Shown: one piece after another, positions 1 to 8,784 of the stretch | How positions within the stretch are numbered: position 1 is the first letter of the stretch | Layout of the letters: every line of letters begins with the position of its first letter | DNA from: CAYVUI01 sp964454745 | GTDB taxonomy: Bacteria > Planctomycetota > Phycisphaerae > Sedimentisphaerales > Anaerohalosphaeraceae | Assembly (NCBI GenBank): GCA_964454745.1 | Contig: CAYVUI010000017.1 | Coordinates: 1 to 46,543 of the forward strand | Direction of reading: 5' to 3' | DNA length: 46,543 bases | The notes under the pieces: model-generated | The model's input: only the letters and a program-made list of their open reading frames with translations | What the model was told of the DNA's origin: nothing | Database searches by the model: none | Made by a program: the position numbers and the translations under genes

Positions 1-112
1 TAAGTAGAAACAGCTTAGATTTTGGATTATTTACATCTATAATAAGATTTCTATCTACTGCGGTCTACTCTTCAACTTTCTACTATTCAGAGATTCTGTA
101 AATTCCTTCTTT

Positions 113-670
113 TCAAGTCGTTGCGTCAGGTGATTCTTCGATTTCGCTATTTTGCCATTTCCTGTGAAGTCTTTCTTTATTTTGCTTATAATAAGCGGTT
201 ATAAATGGTAGGTCTTCCTTTTGTTCCTCCAATCTGTCTATCACCTCCTGAATCTCATCCATATCAAGCAACATCTTATTAATAAAGCCTTTAGAGCCAA
301 ATTGAGCTACCTTTTCATAAAATTGCAGAGCTTCTACATATTCATCATTCTTGATAGCCATATCCCCAAGCAGTTTATACAGATACGGATCATGTCCTTT
401 GGTCTTCATTTTATAGTCGAGGGCTTTTCTTAAGGCATTTTGAGCCTCTTCAATTTGACCGTTCCACCAATACGTTTCGCCAAGATCTCGATATGCATTA
501 TACATTAATCTATCTTCGGGTTCAGAGGCGATTATATTTTGGTATAATTGAATGGCACGTGCATATTCCCTTTTCTTATTAGCGATGTATATAGCCCGAA
601 CATGTGTAAAGAAAGTTTTCCAGTTTTTAGGCTTTGAAAAGAATTTCAGCATTTTTGTTATGGAGATCAT
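113..670 (-). CDS. TPR-repeat protein, small, cytoplasmic
   Basis: The 185-residue product contains helix-turn-helix pairs of tetratricopeptide type at about residues 27-135 (for example YARAIQLYQNIIASEP, then a YWWNGQIEEAQNALRKAL unit and a NDEYVEALQFYEKV unit). TPR proteins are protein-protein adaptors; no enzymatic motif is present. There is no signal peptide or membrane segment, so it is probably cytoplasmic. The ATG is preceded by GAGGT at a short, normal distance, which supports this start. It stands alone on the minus strand, divergent from the next gene, with no partner gene to suggest a pathway. The C-terminal third is charged and probably helical. Being a TPR protein is fairly sure; the role is unknown. 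Confidence 0.75.
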   Translation of the reverse strand: MISITKMLKFFSKPKNWKTFFTHVRAIYIANKKREYARAIQLYQNIIASEPEDRLMYNAYRDLGETYWWNGQIEEAQNALRKALDYKMKTKGHDPYLYKLLGDMAIKNDEYVEALQFYEKVAQFGSKGFINKMLLDMDEIQEVIDRLEEQKEDLPFITAYYKQNKERLHRKWQNSEIEESPDATT

Positions 671-843
671 TGCTACCTCAGAGTGAAACTTTTCCTAAGC
701 GGTATCATATCTTGGAAAGATTGGTTTTGCTCTTGTTTTTTAACGAAAAAGTGGGTAAATAGTCGAAAAATTCAGGTACAGCCGGGATTTTGGAATCATA
801 GCATACTTGAAATGACCAGATAAGCAGTAAAACCGGAGAAGAA

Positions 844-1590
844 ATGCCTGAAACACCAACGGATATCGTGCCGAGCGAGCAGAATTTGAATGAGACGGCA
901 CAAAGTGCGGTCGAGATGCTCAAGAACATGGTTTCACAGTTGTTTGATATGATGGGGGACAAGCCGGGGCAGTTTCTGTGGGAGCAGGTCACGCTTTCGA
1001 CGTGGATCCAGGCGGTGCTGATCCTTACTTTCGGGATTGTGTGCATTTTGTACGGCTGGCGGGTGTTTAAGATCCTGGCGGTGGTGGCGCTGGCGATTTT
1101 GGGGGCGATGCTGGGCTCGGCCGTTGGCAAGTATTTTAATCATGGAAGCTTAGGTGCGGTGGCCGGTTTGATAGGGTTCGGGCTTTTGACGCTGCCTCTG
1201 ATGAACTGGGCGGTTCGGTTCCTGGGGACACTGGTTGCGGGTTTTACGCTGGCGGGGCTGGCATTTTCGGCGGGGGCGCAGGATATTTATGTTCTCGCGG
1301 CGTTTATTATCGGAATGCTGGTTGGATTAATTTTTTCCTTCCTGTTGTTTAAATCGATTATTATCCTTTCGACGAGTTTTGCCGGCGGGGTGCTTACGGT
1401 AACCGGCTCACTGGCAGCACTTTACCTGATTGAATCGGGGGCGGTGGCCGAGCCGCATATCGCCAATGACCTGATCTTCAAATATCAATGGTTCGTGCCG
1501 CTGATGACGATCGGGGCGATGATTGCCGGGTTTGTCTCTCAGAACAAGCTTGCCAAGGCTGAAAAGAAGGAAAAGAAAGATAAAGATTAG
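844..1590 (+). CDS. Multi-spanning membrane protein (DUF4203/TMEM198-like)
   Basis: The 248-residue product has a soluble acidic N-terminus of about 50 residues, then about eight closely spaced hydrophobic segments rich in Gly and Ala, and ends in a Lys-rich tail (KAEKKEKKDKD). The compact array of short glycine-rich helices resembles the DUF4203/TM7SF3-TMEM198 membrane domain, which has no settled function in bacteria. GGAGAAGAA directly upstream of the ATG acts as ribosome binding site. It seems to be monocistronic. A 10-bp inverted repeat (TTTCATAACT at 1597-1606 and its complement at 1628-1637) follows the stop codon but has no T-run, so it is not a clear terminator. The membrane call is sure; the family call is tentative. 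Confidence 0.7.
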   Translation: MPETPTDIVPSEQNLNETAQSAVEMLKNMVSQLFDMMGDKPGQFLWEQVTLSTWIQAVLILTFGIVCILYGWRVFKILAVVALAILGAMLGSAVGKYFNHGSLGAVAGLIGFGLLTLPLMNWAVRFLGTLVAGFTLAGLAFSAGAQDIYVLAAFIIGMLVGLIFSFLLFKSIIILSTSFAGGVLTVTGSLAALYLIESGAVAEPHIANDLIFKYQWFVPLMTIGAMIAGFVSQNKLAKAEKKEKKDKD

Positions 1591-1801
1591 AACTCATTTC
1601 ATAACTCATATTTTACACCTGCAAAGCAGTTATGAAACCAGTTCGTAATTATCACTGCCTTTAGAGGAGGCATAGAGCATTGATTGGGGCGGGGGGAGTT
1701 TGTGGTCTTTGCCGGTGTAGTTTGTCTGCATTGTCAAAAACTGCCGGCAGCTTCCAAGTTTGAAGGGCCTTTTTTACGTAATTTTTCCGCTTTAACCGCT
1801 T

Positions 1802-1855
1802 CTAACAATATCCAAACATATCACTAATCAAACGCACACACAGTGCGGTTATAGT
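1802..1855 (+). promoter_or_regulatory. PHO-box-like direct repeat array A with -10
   Basis: Heptamers start at exact 11-bp steps: CTAACAA (1802), CAAACAT (1813), CTAATCA (1824) and a degenerate CACACAC (1835). A -10-like TATAGT lies at 1850-1855, 26 bp after the start of CTAATCA, and there is no -35 element. This layout is typical of OmpR-family activators, and CTAACA-N5-CTAACA is close to the TTAACA-type PHO box of Bacillus PhoP and to the 11-bp PhoB box of Escherichia coli. It lies about 340 bp upstream of the beta-helix gene. The repeat is directly visible; the regulator is inferred. Confidence 0.6.
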
Positions 1856-1910
1856 CCCATCCCTTGAGGTCGTACTTCTTGTATGTACCTATATTGATGA
1901 AAACTGTGAA

Positions 1911-1964
1911 TTAACAGTAACAAAACATGTTGCTCATCAAACCCATACATTGGTGTGGTAGTTT
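1911..1964 (+). promoter_or_regulatory. PHO-box-like direct repeat array B with -10
   Basis: This is a second copy of the array, 109 bp downstream of the first: TTAACAG (1911), AAAACAT (1922), CTCATCA (1933) and CATACAT (1944), again at 11-bp steps. TAGTTT at 1959-1964 sits in exactly the same phase (+26 from CTCATCA) as the TATAGT of array A. The two arrays align over their whole length, including a CATCAAAC/AATCAAAC core, so one probably arose by local duplication. Its -10 is poorer than that of array A. Confidence 0.5.
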
Positions 1965-2128
1965 GGTGGTTGAAATGAGAACGAGTTCTTGAATCAGGAA
2001 GCCTTTTCGGGGTTTTGGGCCCCGCAGGGCGGTAAAAACCGGTTATCTACGTGTCTTAAGACAGATAGATTTAAGCATAGATGTGAGTGTAGAGACAATA
2101 ATTGAATTGACGTTTACGAGGCAGGGTG

Positions 2129-2160
2129 TTGAAAAGCGGGTGCGTTGCCCGTTGTTTCAA
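2129..2160 (+). promoter_or_regulatory. Leader hairpin before the beta-helix gene
   Basis: TTGAAA at 2129-2134 pairs with TTTCAA at 2155-2160, and CGGG pairs with CCCG inside. The hairpin ends about 20 nt before the AAGGAG ribosome binding site. A 5' stabilising hairpin is one reading; no function is proven. Confidence 0.4.
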
Positions 2161-2194
2161 TGTTCTGGCACAAATTCTTCTGTAAGGAGATTGA

Positions 2195-3892
2195 ATGATG
2201 AAATTTAGAGTAGCTTTAATTGCAATTCTGGCCCTGGCGATTGCTGGTGCCGCAAGTGCTGCTGAGATCATGGTGGGTGATTCTACACCGGGTGCTCAGG
2301 CAGCTGACCTGATCTCAGTATCCACCACATGGACAGCAGACAACACGTACAACCTTAAGGACCAGATTTTTGTAATGCCTGGTGCCACGCTGACCATCGA
2401 AGCCGGTACTCTCATTGCCAGTGACACCAATGGTGGCGATGCTACCAATGGTGGTGGTGGTTCACTCGCGATTACCCGCGGTGCTCAGATTATGGCTAAG
2501 GGTACTCCCTGCAGCCCGATCATCATGACTTCCAAGAATGATGATTTCCAGACCTGGCGTGCTTCTGCTAACGAGTGGGGCAACCTGACGATTATGGGTA
2601 ACGCACTGGTTTCTAACTCTTTTGAGTCTGGTAACAAGTGTCCCAACGGTACGACAGAGTCTACCATGGAAGGCCTGACGGTTCCTTCCGGTCAGCCCGC
2701 CAGCTTGATCAAGTACGGTGGAAATGATGATGATGATGACAGCGGTTGTGTTAACTTCGTATCGCTTCGTTACGGTGGTAACGTAATCGGCCTGAACAAT
2801 GAGCTCAATGGTATGTCTCTTGGCGGTCTCGGTCGTGCTACTGACATTCACCACGTTGAAATCATGAACAACGTTGACGATGGTATCGAAATCTGGGGTG
2901 GTACTGTTAACCTCAAGTATGTCAGCATCTGGAACATTGGTGACGACAGCTTTGACATTGACCAGGGCTGGCGCGGTAAGGCTCAGTTCGGCCTGATTGT
3001 TCAGGGGTACAGCCTTGACGCTTCTCAGGGTTCAGGTGTCGGTGACAACTGTATTGAAATGGATGGTGCAGAAGATTCTGACGCTCAGCCTGTTACGACT
3101 TCGACTATTTACAACTTCACAGTTGTTGGTAACCCCATTGATGGTGACGGCCTGACCGCATGGCGTGACAATGCTCGCGTTCAGTTCCGCAACTGTATCT
3201 TCATGGACTGCGGCGAAAAGGTAATTCGTTTTGATGAAAACGATGGCGACGGCAGCAACGGTTACACCGGCGACCAGGGTGGTTCTGGTGATCCCCGCCT
3301 GTACTCAGTGGATGGTACGCTGAGCTGGGTTGATACCTGGACAACAGCAGCAGGTACGCACTCTTCCGTAAACGCTTGCGGTGCAGACCTTGATGCAATT
3401 TACACTGTTCAGACTGACGGTATGCTCGCTGAGATCACCGACAGCGTATTCTACCGTAATACAAAGACAGAAGCTTACACAGAAGCCAATGCTCTGAACA
3501 TTTTTGATCCTGCTAACAACAACGTGCAGATTGCAGGTTTCCCTGCTGACCCGATGCCGCTCGTTGCCATCACACGTGGTCCCCAGGTTACAGTAGGTGG
3601 AAAAGGTGTTCTCCCTGTAACTTTCATTGATCCTCGTGCGGCGAACGATGCAGCAACAAGTGTTGGCACTGCTCCCAACGATGGTTTCTTCTCGCCGGCT
3701 AACTTCCGCGGTGCGTTCAGCCCGGATCGTAACTGGCTGGCATGCTGGACAGCTGCATCTCAGTATGGTATGACTACCAATAATCCTGAAGATGTTGAAT
3801 ACAACTTCGGTGATGTAAACTACGATGGTGTAGTTAACTACAAAGATATCTCTGAGATCGGTGCAAATTGGATGGTAAACGACGCAAAATAA
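2195..3892 (+). CDS. Exported beta-helix-like protein with dockerin-type C-terminal repeat
   Basis: A clear signal peptide (cleavage probably near AASA/AE, residues 22-25) leads into a 565-residue secreted protein. Residues about 50-110 carry the pattern of a large bacterial family of exported parallel beta-helix proteins (VMPGATLTIEAGTLI, then GAQIMAKGTPCSPIIMTS). The middle is rich in Gly, Asn and Asp with VEIMNNVDDGIEIWGGTV-type rungs. Residues about 540-562 form one dockerin-like calcium loop (GDVNYDGVVNYKDISEIGAN), common at the end of secreted proteins in anaerobic planctomycetes. Start: AAGGAGATTGA precedes two adjacent ATGs (2195, 2198). Frequent GGT, AAC, GAC and ATC codons suggest high expression. 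It stands under two PHO-box-like arrays and next to a TonB receptor, so a cell-surface role in ligand capture is plausible but unproven. Confidence 0.75.
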   Translation: MMKFRVALIAILALAIAGAASAAEIMVGDSTPGAQAADLISVSTTWTADNTYNLKDQIFVMPGATLTIEAGTLIASDTNGGDATNGGGGSLAITRGAQIMAKGTPCSPIIMTSKNDDFQTWRASANEWGNLTIMGNALVSNSFESGNKCPNGTTESTMEGLTVPSGQPASLIKYGGNDDDDDSGCVNFVSLRYGGNVIGLNNELNGMSLGGLGRATDIHHVEIMNNVDDGIEIWGGTVNLKYVSIWNIGDDSFDIDQGWRGKAQFGLIVQGYSLDASQGSGVGDNCIEMDGAEDSDAQPVTTSTIYNFTVVGNPIDGDGLTAWRDNARVQFRNCIFMDCGEKVIRFDENDGDGSNGYTGDQGGSGDPRLYSVDGTLSWVDTWTTAAGTHSSVNACGADLDAIYTVQTDGMLAEITDSVFYRNTKTEAYTEANALNIFDPANNNVQIAGFPADPMPLVAITRGPQVTVGGKGVLPVTFIDPRAANDAATSVGTAPNDGFFSPANFRGAFSPDRNWLACWTAASQYGMTTNNPEDVEYNFGDVNYDGVVNYKDISEIGANWMVNDAK

Positions 3893-3938
3893 GTCGATTT
3901 ACCACGGTTCGTTCTCCGATATGGAGATGAGAATTTTG

Positions 3939-3980
3939 AATCTGATGGCAGAATTGTTATTCTGCCATCAGATTTTTTTT
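3939..3980 (+). terminator. Rho-independent terminator
   Basis: A perfect 16-bp stem is formed by 3939-3954 (AATCTGATGGCAGAAT) and its complement at 3959-3974, with a 4-nt loop, followed by six further T at 3975-3980. It lies 46 bp after the stop codon of the beta-helix gene and should separate it from the lipoprotein/receptor unit. Confidence 0.93.
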
Positions 3981-4422
3981 GCAATATTTGCCCCCCCGGC
4001 TGTCCTGTTAATCGCGATTTTATCGGGCTTAAAAGGCTTTTCTAAACAGTGGAAGGCAAATGATGAATTTGTATCTGCTGAAATGACAAGGCATTATGGA
4101 TTATCGATGTTCTCGTCTTCTTGAGAGCTATACTCGCGGGTAATCAGGAAATAATTTCTAAATCTAACATAATCCTAACATATCGAGATGGTTTTTGCAG
4201 TAGACTCTCCCGCTATTAGACTTAAATCCATTCGATATTAACACTGAAAACGCAGTTTATTCAGATTCTTCGGGCATACAGCAATTCTAAGAGAAACCGA
4301 ATATGCAGCTATATTGTTGACCTGAAAAGACAGAGTTTTTACTTCTTCTTTGATAGTAATATGTGCCAGCTTAGATTTTCAGGGCAAAATCGCAATATTC
4401 AAGACTTAAAAGGATATTAAGA
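3981..4422. other. AT-rich upstream region of the lipoprotein/receptor unit
   Basis: No credible ORF is present in this 440-bp stretch between the terminator and the lipoprotein gene. Apart from the 11-bp repeat pair at 4164-4181, I see no clear promoter or RNA element. The leader from the proposed start site to the gene would be about 210 nt. Confidence 0.5.
4164..4206 (+). promoter_or_regulatory. PHO-box-like repeat pair with -10
   Basis: Two identical heptamers, CTAACAT at 4164-4170 and CTAACAT at 4175-4181, are 11 bp apart with spacer AATC. TAGACT at 4201-4206 lies 26 bp after the start of the second heptamer, the same phase as in the two arrays upstream of the beta-helix gene. No canonical -35 accompanies it. 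It lies about 220 bp before the lipoprotein gene. Confidence 0.6.
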
Positions 4423-5673
4423 ATGTTAAAGATCAAAATACATATCCATTCTTTACTGATCTGTACAGCTATGGCCCTTTTTATTATCTGCGGTTGTGAA
4501 CAAAAGGCTGACTCGACAAAAAGTCAGGGTCAAGCAGCTGCAAAAACTTTTGAAGATCAGCCCATTGCGGACTACCAGGGCCGGCTTTTAACCATTGCCT
4601 TTGATTCGGTCAGCAAAATGCCGCTTGAACCGCATATCAAGAACCGTTCGAGAGCCCAGGAACGCGTGGTTGAGGCATGCCTGGAGCTGAACCAGCCTGT
4701 CAGGGCCGATGAATATACCCGTGACATCGCTAATTGGCGAAAGGGGCTGTGCTATGCTCATCTTGCGGTTTATTGTGCCAGAAATGGCTTCGATACCAAA
4801 GCGAAGGCATATCTTGACCTGGCGGCTCCTTATGCCGAACAGGACGGTCTTGAAAAATGGCGTAGAGACAGGATCAAGGTGCGAATGGCTCAGGCGTATG
4901 CCGTTTTAGGGTATGTCGAAAAGCAAAAGCAGTACAATACCGGGCTGGAAGAATCGGAGGCGGGAAAGGTTGCCGAAACCCGGGCAGCCTATCTTACGGA
5001 TCTTTCCTTTGAAGAAGAAGTTGAAAAACTGGATGCCCTGATTGCAACGGAAAATTTTGATGCGGTCAAAAACGCATTGGAGGCTTACGGGCATCTTTAC
5101 AATCGCTATTATTCAGATGAAAAACGGCGTACAACGATTGAAAACCGAATTAAGGAGTCATGGTCTCCCCTTCCATTTTTTATTCGAATTGACTTGCTGC
5201 TGAGTCTTTCTCAGTATTCCATTGATCATGCTGATTTCTCGAAAGCCCTTTTGTTGCTGGATGAGGCGGATATTTTCCTGGAAGAAATGCCTAAATATTC
5301 GGAAGATACGGTTTATTACATGGCCCGATTTGCCAAACTACGCTTTCTTGCAGGTGATATTGAGACTGCCCGGGCTCTTGCTGATGATGCCAAATCTTTG
5401 TATGAGCAAGAGCGGCTTGAGATTATTAATATGTATCGGGGCCGGCCATTGCGAACTTTGGCCGAAGCATACCAGGCGATGAAGGATAACGCTTCGGCTA
5501 TGGCGGTCTATAAAACAGCGGTTGAGGAAGGTATTGAAAATCCAAATTCGAGGCCGCGTTCACAGGATTTATCGGCTACTTGCATTTCGATGGCTGTAAA
5601 CATGATCGAGCCGGATGATGAGCTTTGGGGGCGAATTCATGCGATCAATGAGGAATTAGGGCAGCCATGGTAA
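4423..5673 (+). CDS. Lipoprotein with TPR-like helices, coupled to TonB receptor
   Basis: The 416-residue product begins with a lipoprotein signal peptide whose lipobox ICGC places the lipidated cysteine at residue 25. The mature part is helical and TPR/SusD-like in texture (repeated HADFSKALLLLDEADIFLEE, DIETARALADDAKSLYEQ units), without a recognisable enzyme motif. Its last 7 nt overlap the start of the TonB-dependent receptor gene (ATGGTAA), so the two are translationally coupled and probably form one outer-membrane complex. In Bacteroidota a lipoprotein (SusD) forms the lid of a TonB receptor; this protein has no visible SusD signature, so an analogous role is only an inference. The lipoprotein call is firm. 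Confidence 0.75.
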   Translation: MLKIKIHIHSLLICTAMALFIICGCEQKADSTKSQGQAAAKTFEDQPIADYQGRLLTIAFDSVSKMPLEPHIKNRSRAQERVVEACLELNQPVRADEYTRDIANWRKGLCYAHLAVYCARNGFDTKAKAYLDLAAPYAEQDGLEKWRRDRIKVRMAQAYAVLGYVEKQKQYNTGLEESEAGKVAETRAAYLTDLSFEEEVEKLDALIATENFDAVKNALEAYGHLYNRYYSDEKRRTTIENRIKESWSPLPFFIRIDLLLSLSQYSIDHADFSKALLLLDEADIFLEEMPKYSEDTVYYMARFAKLRFLAGDIETARALADDAKSLYEQERLEIINMYRGRPLRTLAEAYQAMKDNASAMAVYKTAVEEGIENPNSRPRSQDLSATCISMAVNMIEPDDELWGRIHAINEELGQPW

Positions 5674-8600
5674 ATATCAATAATGTGAAGCTATTTGTCG
5701 TCTTATTGGTTGTTTGCAGTGCTGTCGTGTACGGTGAACAGGTGGGCAGCATACGTGGAATGATTTACGACAAAGATTTTGATGCGCCGCTTGGCGGTGC
5801 TTCGGTTACGATCGCTGAAACGGGTGAATCGGTAGCAGCATCTGATGAGGGGAATTACGTTTTCCCTTCCGTAGAGGCAGGCAAGTATACGCTTGTTTTT
5901 TCTAAAGACGGTTATACCCGGCAGGTAAAGGCAGATGTCGTTGTATCTCAAGGGCAGATGACGGAGGTGGATTCCTGGCTGACGGGTGATTTTACGGAAA
6001 TGGAAGAATTTGTTGTCCAGGATGTCCAGATTGGTACGGGTACGGAGGAGGCCCTTCTTGAGCTTCGTATTGAGAGCCCTTCTCTGCTGGATTCGATCAG
6101 TTCAGAGCTAATGAGCCAGGCGGGTGCGAGTGATGCCGCGGCGGCTTTGAACCTGGTATCCGGGGCGACGGTTCAGGATGGTAAATTTGCGGTCGTTCGC
6201 GGGCTGCCGGACCGGTATGTGAATTCCCAGATGAACGGTGTTCGTCTGCCGACTGCGGATCCGGACAAACGTGCGGTTCAGCTTGACCAGTTTCCTGCAT
6301 CGATCATTGAGAGTATCCAGGTCAGCAAGACCTTTACCCCGGATCAGCAGGGAGATGCTTCGGGCGGCGCGGTGAATATTATCTTAAAGGGGATTCCTAA
6401 TCAGAGAGTCTTCAAATTCAGCATCGGCTCAAAATATAAGACAGAAGCCAGTTGTCGGAGTGACTTTTTAAGTTCACTTGGCGGGGGTATGAACTATTGG
6501 GGTGGAAGTTTGGATGAGCGTAAAACCCAGCATGAAAATTTAGGAATGAGCTGGACGGGCTCCGTAGGAACCTTCGGAAATGATTCCCCACTTCCGCATA
6601 AATGGTCCCTTGCAATTGGGGATAAGTTTCAATTAACTGAGGATGTCCGAATTGGCGGGTTTGCCAGCTTTTATTACGATAAAGACATTTCCTATTTTGA
6701 GGAGGGGATCGATGATAAATGGTGGACTAAGGGCCCGGGGTTGCCTATGGTTCCTCAGCATTCCCAAGGTTCCCCGGCTGTGGGCGATTTTTTAACAACG
6801 CTTTTCGATGTCACGCAAAGCAAGCGTGAAATCAAATGGGGCTCCTTGTTTGCCGTTGGCCTTGAAACAGATGAGCATACTTTAAACGCTATGCATATGT
6901 ACACCAATACGTCTGAGGATACAGCCACATTACTCGAGGATACACGAGGAAAAGCCAATCTTCATACGTACTGGCCGAATTTTTTTGGTCCTGAATATGA
7001 TAATTACAATCCCAACGATCCTATGCATCCGGGTAATTCACAGGCCAACAGGAACAGTGCTCCTTATATACGTCTGCAAACGCTTGATTATACAAGTCGT
7101 GTCACTCAAACCCTGCAGTTTAGCGGTAATCACAAGATGCCGATTCCTGAATGGGGGATTGAGGGGCTGCTGATGGTTCTTCAACCGGAGTTTGACTGGA
7201 CAATTGCTGCAAGCAGCTCCAGCCTTGTTCAGCCGGATAAGAGATTATTTGGATCGGTCTGGTGGGCCGAATCTTACGATCCGGGTAATCCATTTTTTGG
7301 GATTGATCCGTCTATTGACCCGGCGGAATATTTTCCCTATACAAATGCGGCGAATGTGAACCTGGGAAATGTGCAGAGAACGTGGAAGCATATTCGCGAG
7401 GATAGCGACCAGTATTTTTTAAGCTGGAAGGTACCTTTTGAACAATATACCGGTGACGAAGGATATGTGAAGGTCGGAATGTTCAATGACAGGGTCTTTC
7501 GTACATATGACCAGGAGTCTTACAGTAATTTTGGGGATACTTCCCGTTACCAGGCAGATTGGGACCAGTTGTGGAGCGATAAATTCCCGGACCAGGAGCA
7601 TCCGATTGGGCGGGGAGAAATTGACGTTGACTACGAGGGTGAGCAGCTCATCAAGGCCTGGTATTACATGCTGGATATTCCGCTTACTTCTTCTTTTAAC
7701 GTGATTGGCGGATATCGATATGAGAAAACCCGCCTGAGTATTGAAAATAAGCCGGAATCCAATGTGAGATGGATTCCGCCCGGCGAAGATGTATATTTTG
7801 ATTTAGGTCCCAATGAAGCAGACGTGGATTTTGCCCAGGATGATGCGCTGCCTTCAATTGGTTTTGCTTATGAACCCTTTGACTGGTTTACTTTCCGTGG
7901 TTCCTATACCCGTACGGTGGCCCGGCAGACTTTTAAAGAGCTTACACCTATTCAGCAGCAGGAGTACCTGGGAGCGGATGTATTTATTGGAAATCCATAC
8001 CTGGAAATGAGTGCACTGGATAATTATGATCTTCGCTTTGATTTGAACCTTTATGAAGGCGGATTGATCTCGATTTCATGGTTTAAAAAAGACATTACAG
8101 GTCCAATTGAATACGTTCAGAGGATCAGCCCTTTCTCCTATACGACTCCTGTAAATTATCCGGAGGGTAAAATCGATGGGTATGAGGTTGAGGTTCGCCA
8201 GAAACTGGGACAGTTTTTTGATTTCTTTGAAGGCCTGTCTGTCGGTGCCAATGCGACATTGATCAATTCCAATGTAATCCTGCCGGAAGATGAGGTGGAG
8301 GATTTTGCAGATTTAGGATATGATATTAAAAACAGGGATATGTCCAATGCTCCCGAACACCTGTTCAACTATTATATGTCCTATGTAATGGACCCATATA
8401 CGACCTTCAGTGTCTTTTATACAGTTCGCGGCGATACCCTTGTATCCGGTGCAGGGATTTCAGATACATTCTTTATCCCTGATGTGTATGAAAAAGAATA
8501 TGGCACGCTGAATATGAGCCTGGACAGGAAGTTGGGCGAAACCTGGAAACTGAGCCTCAAGGCGAAGAATCTGCTCGATCCTGATATTCAGACCGTGTAC

Positions 8601-8687
8601 CGCTCCGAGTTCATTGAAGAGGATGTCGTGAAAACTTCATATCGAAAAGGATTGGAATTTTCGATCAGTTTGAGTGCGACGTTTTAA
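5667..8687 (+). CDS. TonB-dependent outer-membrane receptor with carboxypeptidase-like regulatory domain
   Basis: The 1006-residue product has a signal peptide (cleavage after VVYG), then a carboxypeptidase-regulatory-like beta-sandwich at about residues 25-110 (GSIRGMIYDKDFDAPLGGASV ... GKYTLVFSKDGY), a possible TonB box around MEEFVVQD (about 112-119), a plug at about 135-240 (AAALNLVSGATVQDGKFAVVRGL, then GDASGGAVNIILKG) and a beta-barrel ending in a terminal phenylalanine (SLSATF), as expected for BAM-dependent insertion. The mature size is usual for this class. Such receptors import scarce ligands with energy from TonB-ExbB-ExbD, which is encoded immediately downstream. The ligand cannot be read from sequence. 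It shares a promoter with the upstream lipoprotein. No terminator is evident after the stop. Confidence 0.93.
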   Translation: MVNINNVKLFVVLLVVCSAVVYGEQVGSIRGMIYDKDFDAPLGGASVTIAETGESVAASDEGNYVFPSVEAGKYTLVFSKDGYTRQVKADVVVSQGQMTEVDSWLTGDFTEMEEFVVQDVQIGTGTEEALLELRIESPSLLDSISSELMSQAGASDAAAALNLVSGATVQDGKFAVVRGLPDRYVNSQMNGVRLPTADPDKRAVQLDQFPASIIESIQVSKTFTPDQQGDASGGAVNIILKGIPNQRVFKFSIGSKYKTEASCRSDFLSSLGGGMNYWGGSLDERKTQHENLGMSWTGSVGTFGNDSPLPHKWSLAIGDKFQLTEDVRIGGFASFYYDKDISYFEEGIDDKWWTKGPGLPMVPQHSQGSPAVGDFLTTLFDVTQSKREIKWGSLFAVGLETDEHTLNAMHMYTNTSEDTATLLEDTRGKANLHTYWPNFFGPEYDNYNPNDPMHPGNSQANRNSAPYIRLQTLDYTSRVTQTLQFSGNHKMPIPEWGIEGLLMVLQPEFDWTIAASSSSLVQPDKRLFGSVWWAESYDPGNPFFGIDPSIDPAEYFPYTNAANVNLGNVQRTWKHIREDSDQYFLSWKVPFEQYTGDEGYVKVGMFNDRVFRTYDQESYSNFGDTSRYQADWDQLWSDKFPDQEHPIGRGEIDVDYEGEQLIKAWYYMLDIPLTSSFNVIGGYRYEKTRLSIENKPESNVRWIPPGEDVYFDLGPNEADVDFAQDDALPSIGFAYEPFDWFTFRGSYTRTVARQTFKELTPIQQQEYLGADVFIGNPYLEMSALDNYDLRFDLNLYEGGLISISWFKKDITGPIEYVQRISPFSYTTPVNYPEGKIDGYEVEVRQKLGQFFDFFEGLSVGANATLINSNVILPEDEVEDFADLGYDIKNRDMSNAPEHLFNYYMSYVMDPYTTFSVFYTVRGDTLVSGAGISDTFFIPDVYEKEYGTLNMSLDRKLGETWKLSLKAKNLLDPDIQTVYRSEFIEEDVVKTSYRKGLEFSISLSATF

Positions 8688-8784
8688 GATGGGTAAAATG
8701 GGAAAGGTGTGTCGATTGTGAGGGAGTGACTTTTTGTTGGGAAAGGGATTTTAATCGGTTGGAAGCAGCGATTATCAGTATTAT

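Larger units (their letters stand above)
1591..2194. other. 604-bp intergenic regulatory region
   Basis: There is no credible ORF. It holds a weak inverted repeat at 1597-1637, two homologous arrays of 11-bp direct repeats (1802-1855 and 1911-1964), a GC-rich foldable stretch around 2006-2035 (GGTTTT ... AAAACC enclosing CCGC/GCGG) and a leader hairpin at 2129-2160 just before the ribosome binding site of the next gene. I compared the foldable part with c-di-GMP and cobalamin riboswitch cores and saw no match. Confidence 0.6.

Noticed and set aside
1976..2060. Riboswitch in the leader of the beta-helix gene
   Set aside because: The region can fold, but none of the c-di-GMP, cobalamin or other riboswitch cores I know is recognisable.
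3921..4124. 67-codon plus-strand ORF after the beta-helix gene
   Set aside because: It runs through a perfect rho-independent terminator and has no coding character.
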